A stretch of 7,521 nt of DNA from an uncultured Collinsella sp. (GTDB lineage Bacteria > Actinomycetota > Coriobacteriia > Coriobacteriales > Coriobacteriaceae): assembly GCA_900758845.1 (NCBI GenBank), contig CAAESW010000044.1, positions 1-7,521 of the forward strand, read 5' to 3'. The notes beneath the pieces are model-generated. The model saw only the letters and a list, made by a program, of their open reading frames with translations, was not told the DNA's origin and searched no databases. The number at the start of each line of letters is the position of its first letter. Position 1 is the stretch's first letter. Positions 6,558-7,521 of this stretch are shown here, in pieces. The translations under genes and the position numbers were made by a program.

Positions 6558-7521
6558 ATGGCAGGCAAGCCGCAAACACTAGCTACGACCTCGGCATTCG
6601 AGATCTTGGGCCCCGTCATGGTCGGCCCCAGCTCATCGCACACCGCCGGCGCCCTGCGCTGCGCCCAAGTTGCCGCCAGCCTGCTGGAAGGCCGCATCAC
6701 CAAAGTCACCTTTGGCCTGTGGAACTCCTTCGCCCACACCTACCGCGGCCACGGCACCGATCGTGCGCTCGTCGCGGGCATCCTGGGCCTCGACACCGAT
6801 GACGAGAACATCAAGCAGGCCTTCGACCTCGCGCACGAGCAGGGCCTCGAATATCACTTTGACATCAAGGGCGACGACGCCTCCATCCACCCCAACACCG
6901 TCGACATCGACATGGTCGACGACACGGGCGCCACGGCACAGGTCCGCGGCGAGAGCCTGGGCGGCGGCAAGATGCGCATCAGCCGCATTAACGGTGTCGG
7001 CGTCGACATCTCGGGCATGTATTCCACGCTCTTCGTGGCGCACAAGGACGTCCCCGGCGTACTCGCCGCGCTCACCAACCTGCTCGCCTACGCACACGTG
7101 AACATCGCCTTCTGCCGCACCTACCGCACCGAAGTGGGCGGCCAGGCCTACTCCGTCTTTGAGACCGACGGCGCGTCCGACGACACCGTTATCCCCATGC
7201 TGCGCAAGCTCGACAATGTCGATTACGCAACGTTTATCGAGCTCCCCGGTTCTGCCTCGTCGCTCTCCCCCGGCGTCTCGGCCAAGGAGATCTTCGACGA
7301 CGGCGAGCAGCTGCTTGATGCGTGCGAGGAACTGGGGCTCAGCATCGGCGCCGTCATGGCCGTCCGCGAGGCGCGTCTGACCGGCGAGGCCCACGCCGTC
7401 GCCGCCATGCGCCGCGTGCTCGACGTCATGCGCGAGGAGACCACGGCCCCCATTGCCAATCCGCAGCGTTCGCTCGGCGGGCTTATCGGCGGCGAGGCCA
7501 AACTCGTCGATGCCACCAGCC
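6558..7521 (+). CDS. L-serine dehydratase, single-chain beta-ACT-alpha form (3' end cut)
   Basis: Iron-sulfur L-serine dehydratase, which deaminates serine to pyruvate and ammonia. I translated this frame by hand; it is open from the ATG to the window edge (321 codons), so the end lies outside. Residues 1-150 are the beta domain with GPVMVGPSSSHTAGA (18-32) and GHGTDRALVAGILG (64-77). Residues about 155-230 are an ACT domain, a regulatory fold that in this family may bind serine. From about 240 the alpha (catalytic) domain begins, with an AVREARLTGE segment (267-276) and SLGGLIGGEAKLV (305-317). The cysteines that hold the 4Fe-4S cluster lie further on and are not visible. In Bacillus and Clostridium the beta-ACT and alpha parts are separate genes, sdaAB and sdaAA; here they are fused. 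The start has TAAGGAG 5 bases upstream. I am sure of the family but not of the symbol. Confidence 0.93.
   Translation, partial: MAGKPQTLATTSAFEILGPVMVGPSSSHTAGALRCAQVAASLLEGRITKVTFGLWNSFAHTYRGHGTDRALVAGILGLDTDDENIKQAFDLAHEQGLEYHFDIKGDDASIHPNTVDIDMVDDTGATAQVRGESLGGGKMRISRINGVGVDISGMYSTLFVAHKDVPGVLAALTNLLAYAHVNIAFCRTYRTEVGGQAYSVFETDGASDDTVIPMLRKLDNVDYATFIELPGSASSLSPGVSAKEIFDDGEQLLDACEELGLSIGAVMAVREARLTGEAHAVAAMRRVLDVMREETTAPIANPQRSLGGLIGGEAKLVDATS

Noticed and set aside
6296..6579. Short open frames on both strands across the 122-bp palindrome
   Set aside because: The similar peptides on the two strands arise because the arms are inverted repeats. There is no ribosome binding site or domain support.
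6633..7394. 253-codon minus-strand open frame opposite the serine dehydratase
   Set aside because: Antisense shadow of a gene with clear SdaA motifs.

Overview
The window is GC-rich, bacterial and chromosomal, and is made up almost entirely of housekeeping genes. The protein style (an Actinobacteria-like, GC-biased codon usage, long MetK and GluRS of bacterial type, a one-chain serine dehydratase) and the GGGGACAG-type intergenic repeats suggest a gut Coriobacteriia member, Collinsella-like. That assignment is inference from memory of such sequences, not a search result.

Layout: positions 1-4591 are a minus-strand block, read right to left as gltX (glutamyl-tRNA synthetase), a weak intrinsic terminator, priA (replication-restart helicase) and def (peptide deformylase, cut by the window's left edge). 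priA and def are 18 bases apart at the chosen def start and are almost certainly co-transcribed. A 342-base divergent region (4592-4933) follows. It holds a candidate gltX promoter, two perfect 24-bp tandem copies, a 92-bp imperfect palindrome, a further inverted copy of the palindrome arm, and the metK promoter and leader. metK (S-adenosylmethionine synthetase) is on the plus strand and ends at a strong intrinsic terminator. A second 343-base gap (6215-6557) carries an unrelated 122-bp palindromic element with perfect 26-bp arms, just upstream of a plus-strand L-serine dehydratase gene that runs off the right edge.

How the genes relate: GluRS charges tRNA, deformylase processes new proteins and PriA restarts stalled forks. 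MetK makes the methyl donor SAM, and serine dehydratase turns serine into pyruvate and ammonia. They form a core-genome neighbourhood, not one pathway.

No unmistakable new system such as a defence island, CRISPR array or biosynthetic cluster is visible. The items most worth a second look are a consensus sliding-clamp-binding peptide (QLSLF) at the extreme N terminus of PriA, the two different palindromic repeat elements that bracket metK, and a compact structured metK leader in which the Shine-Dalgarno could be sequestered.
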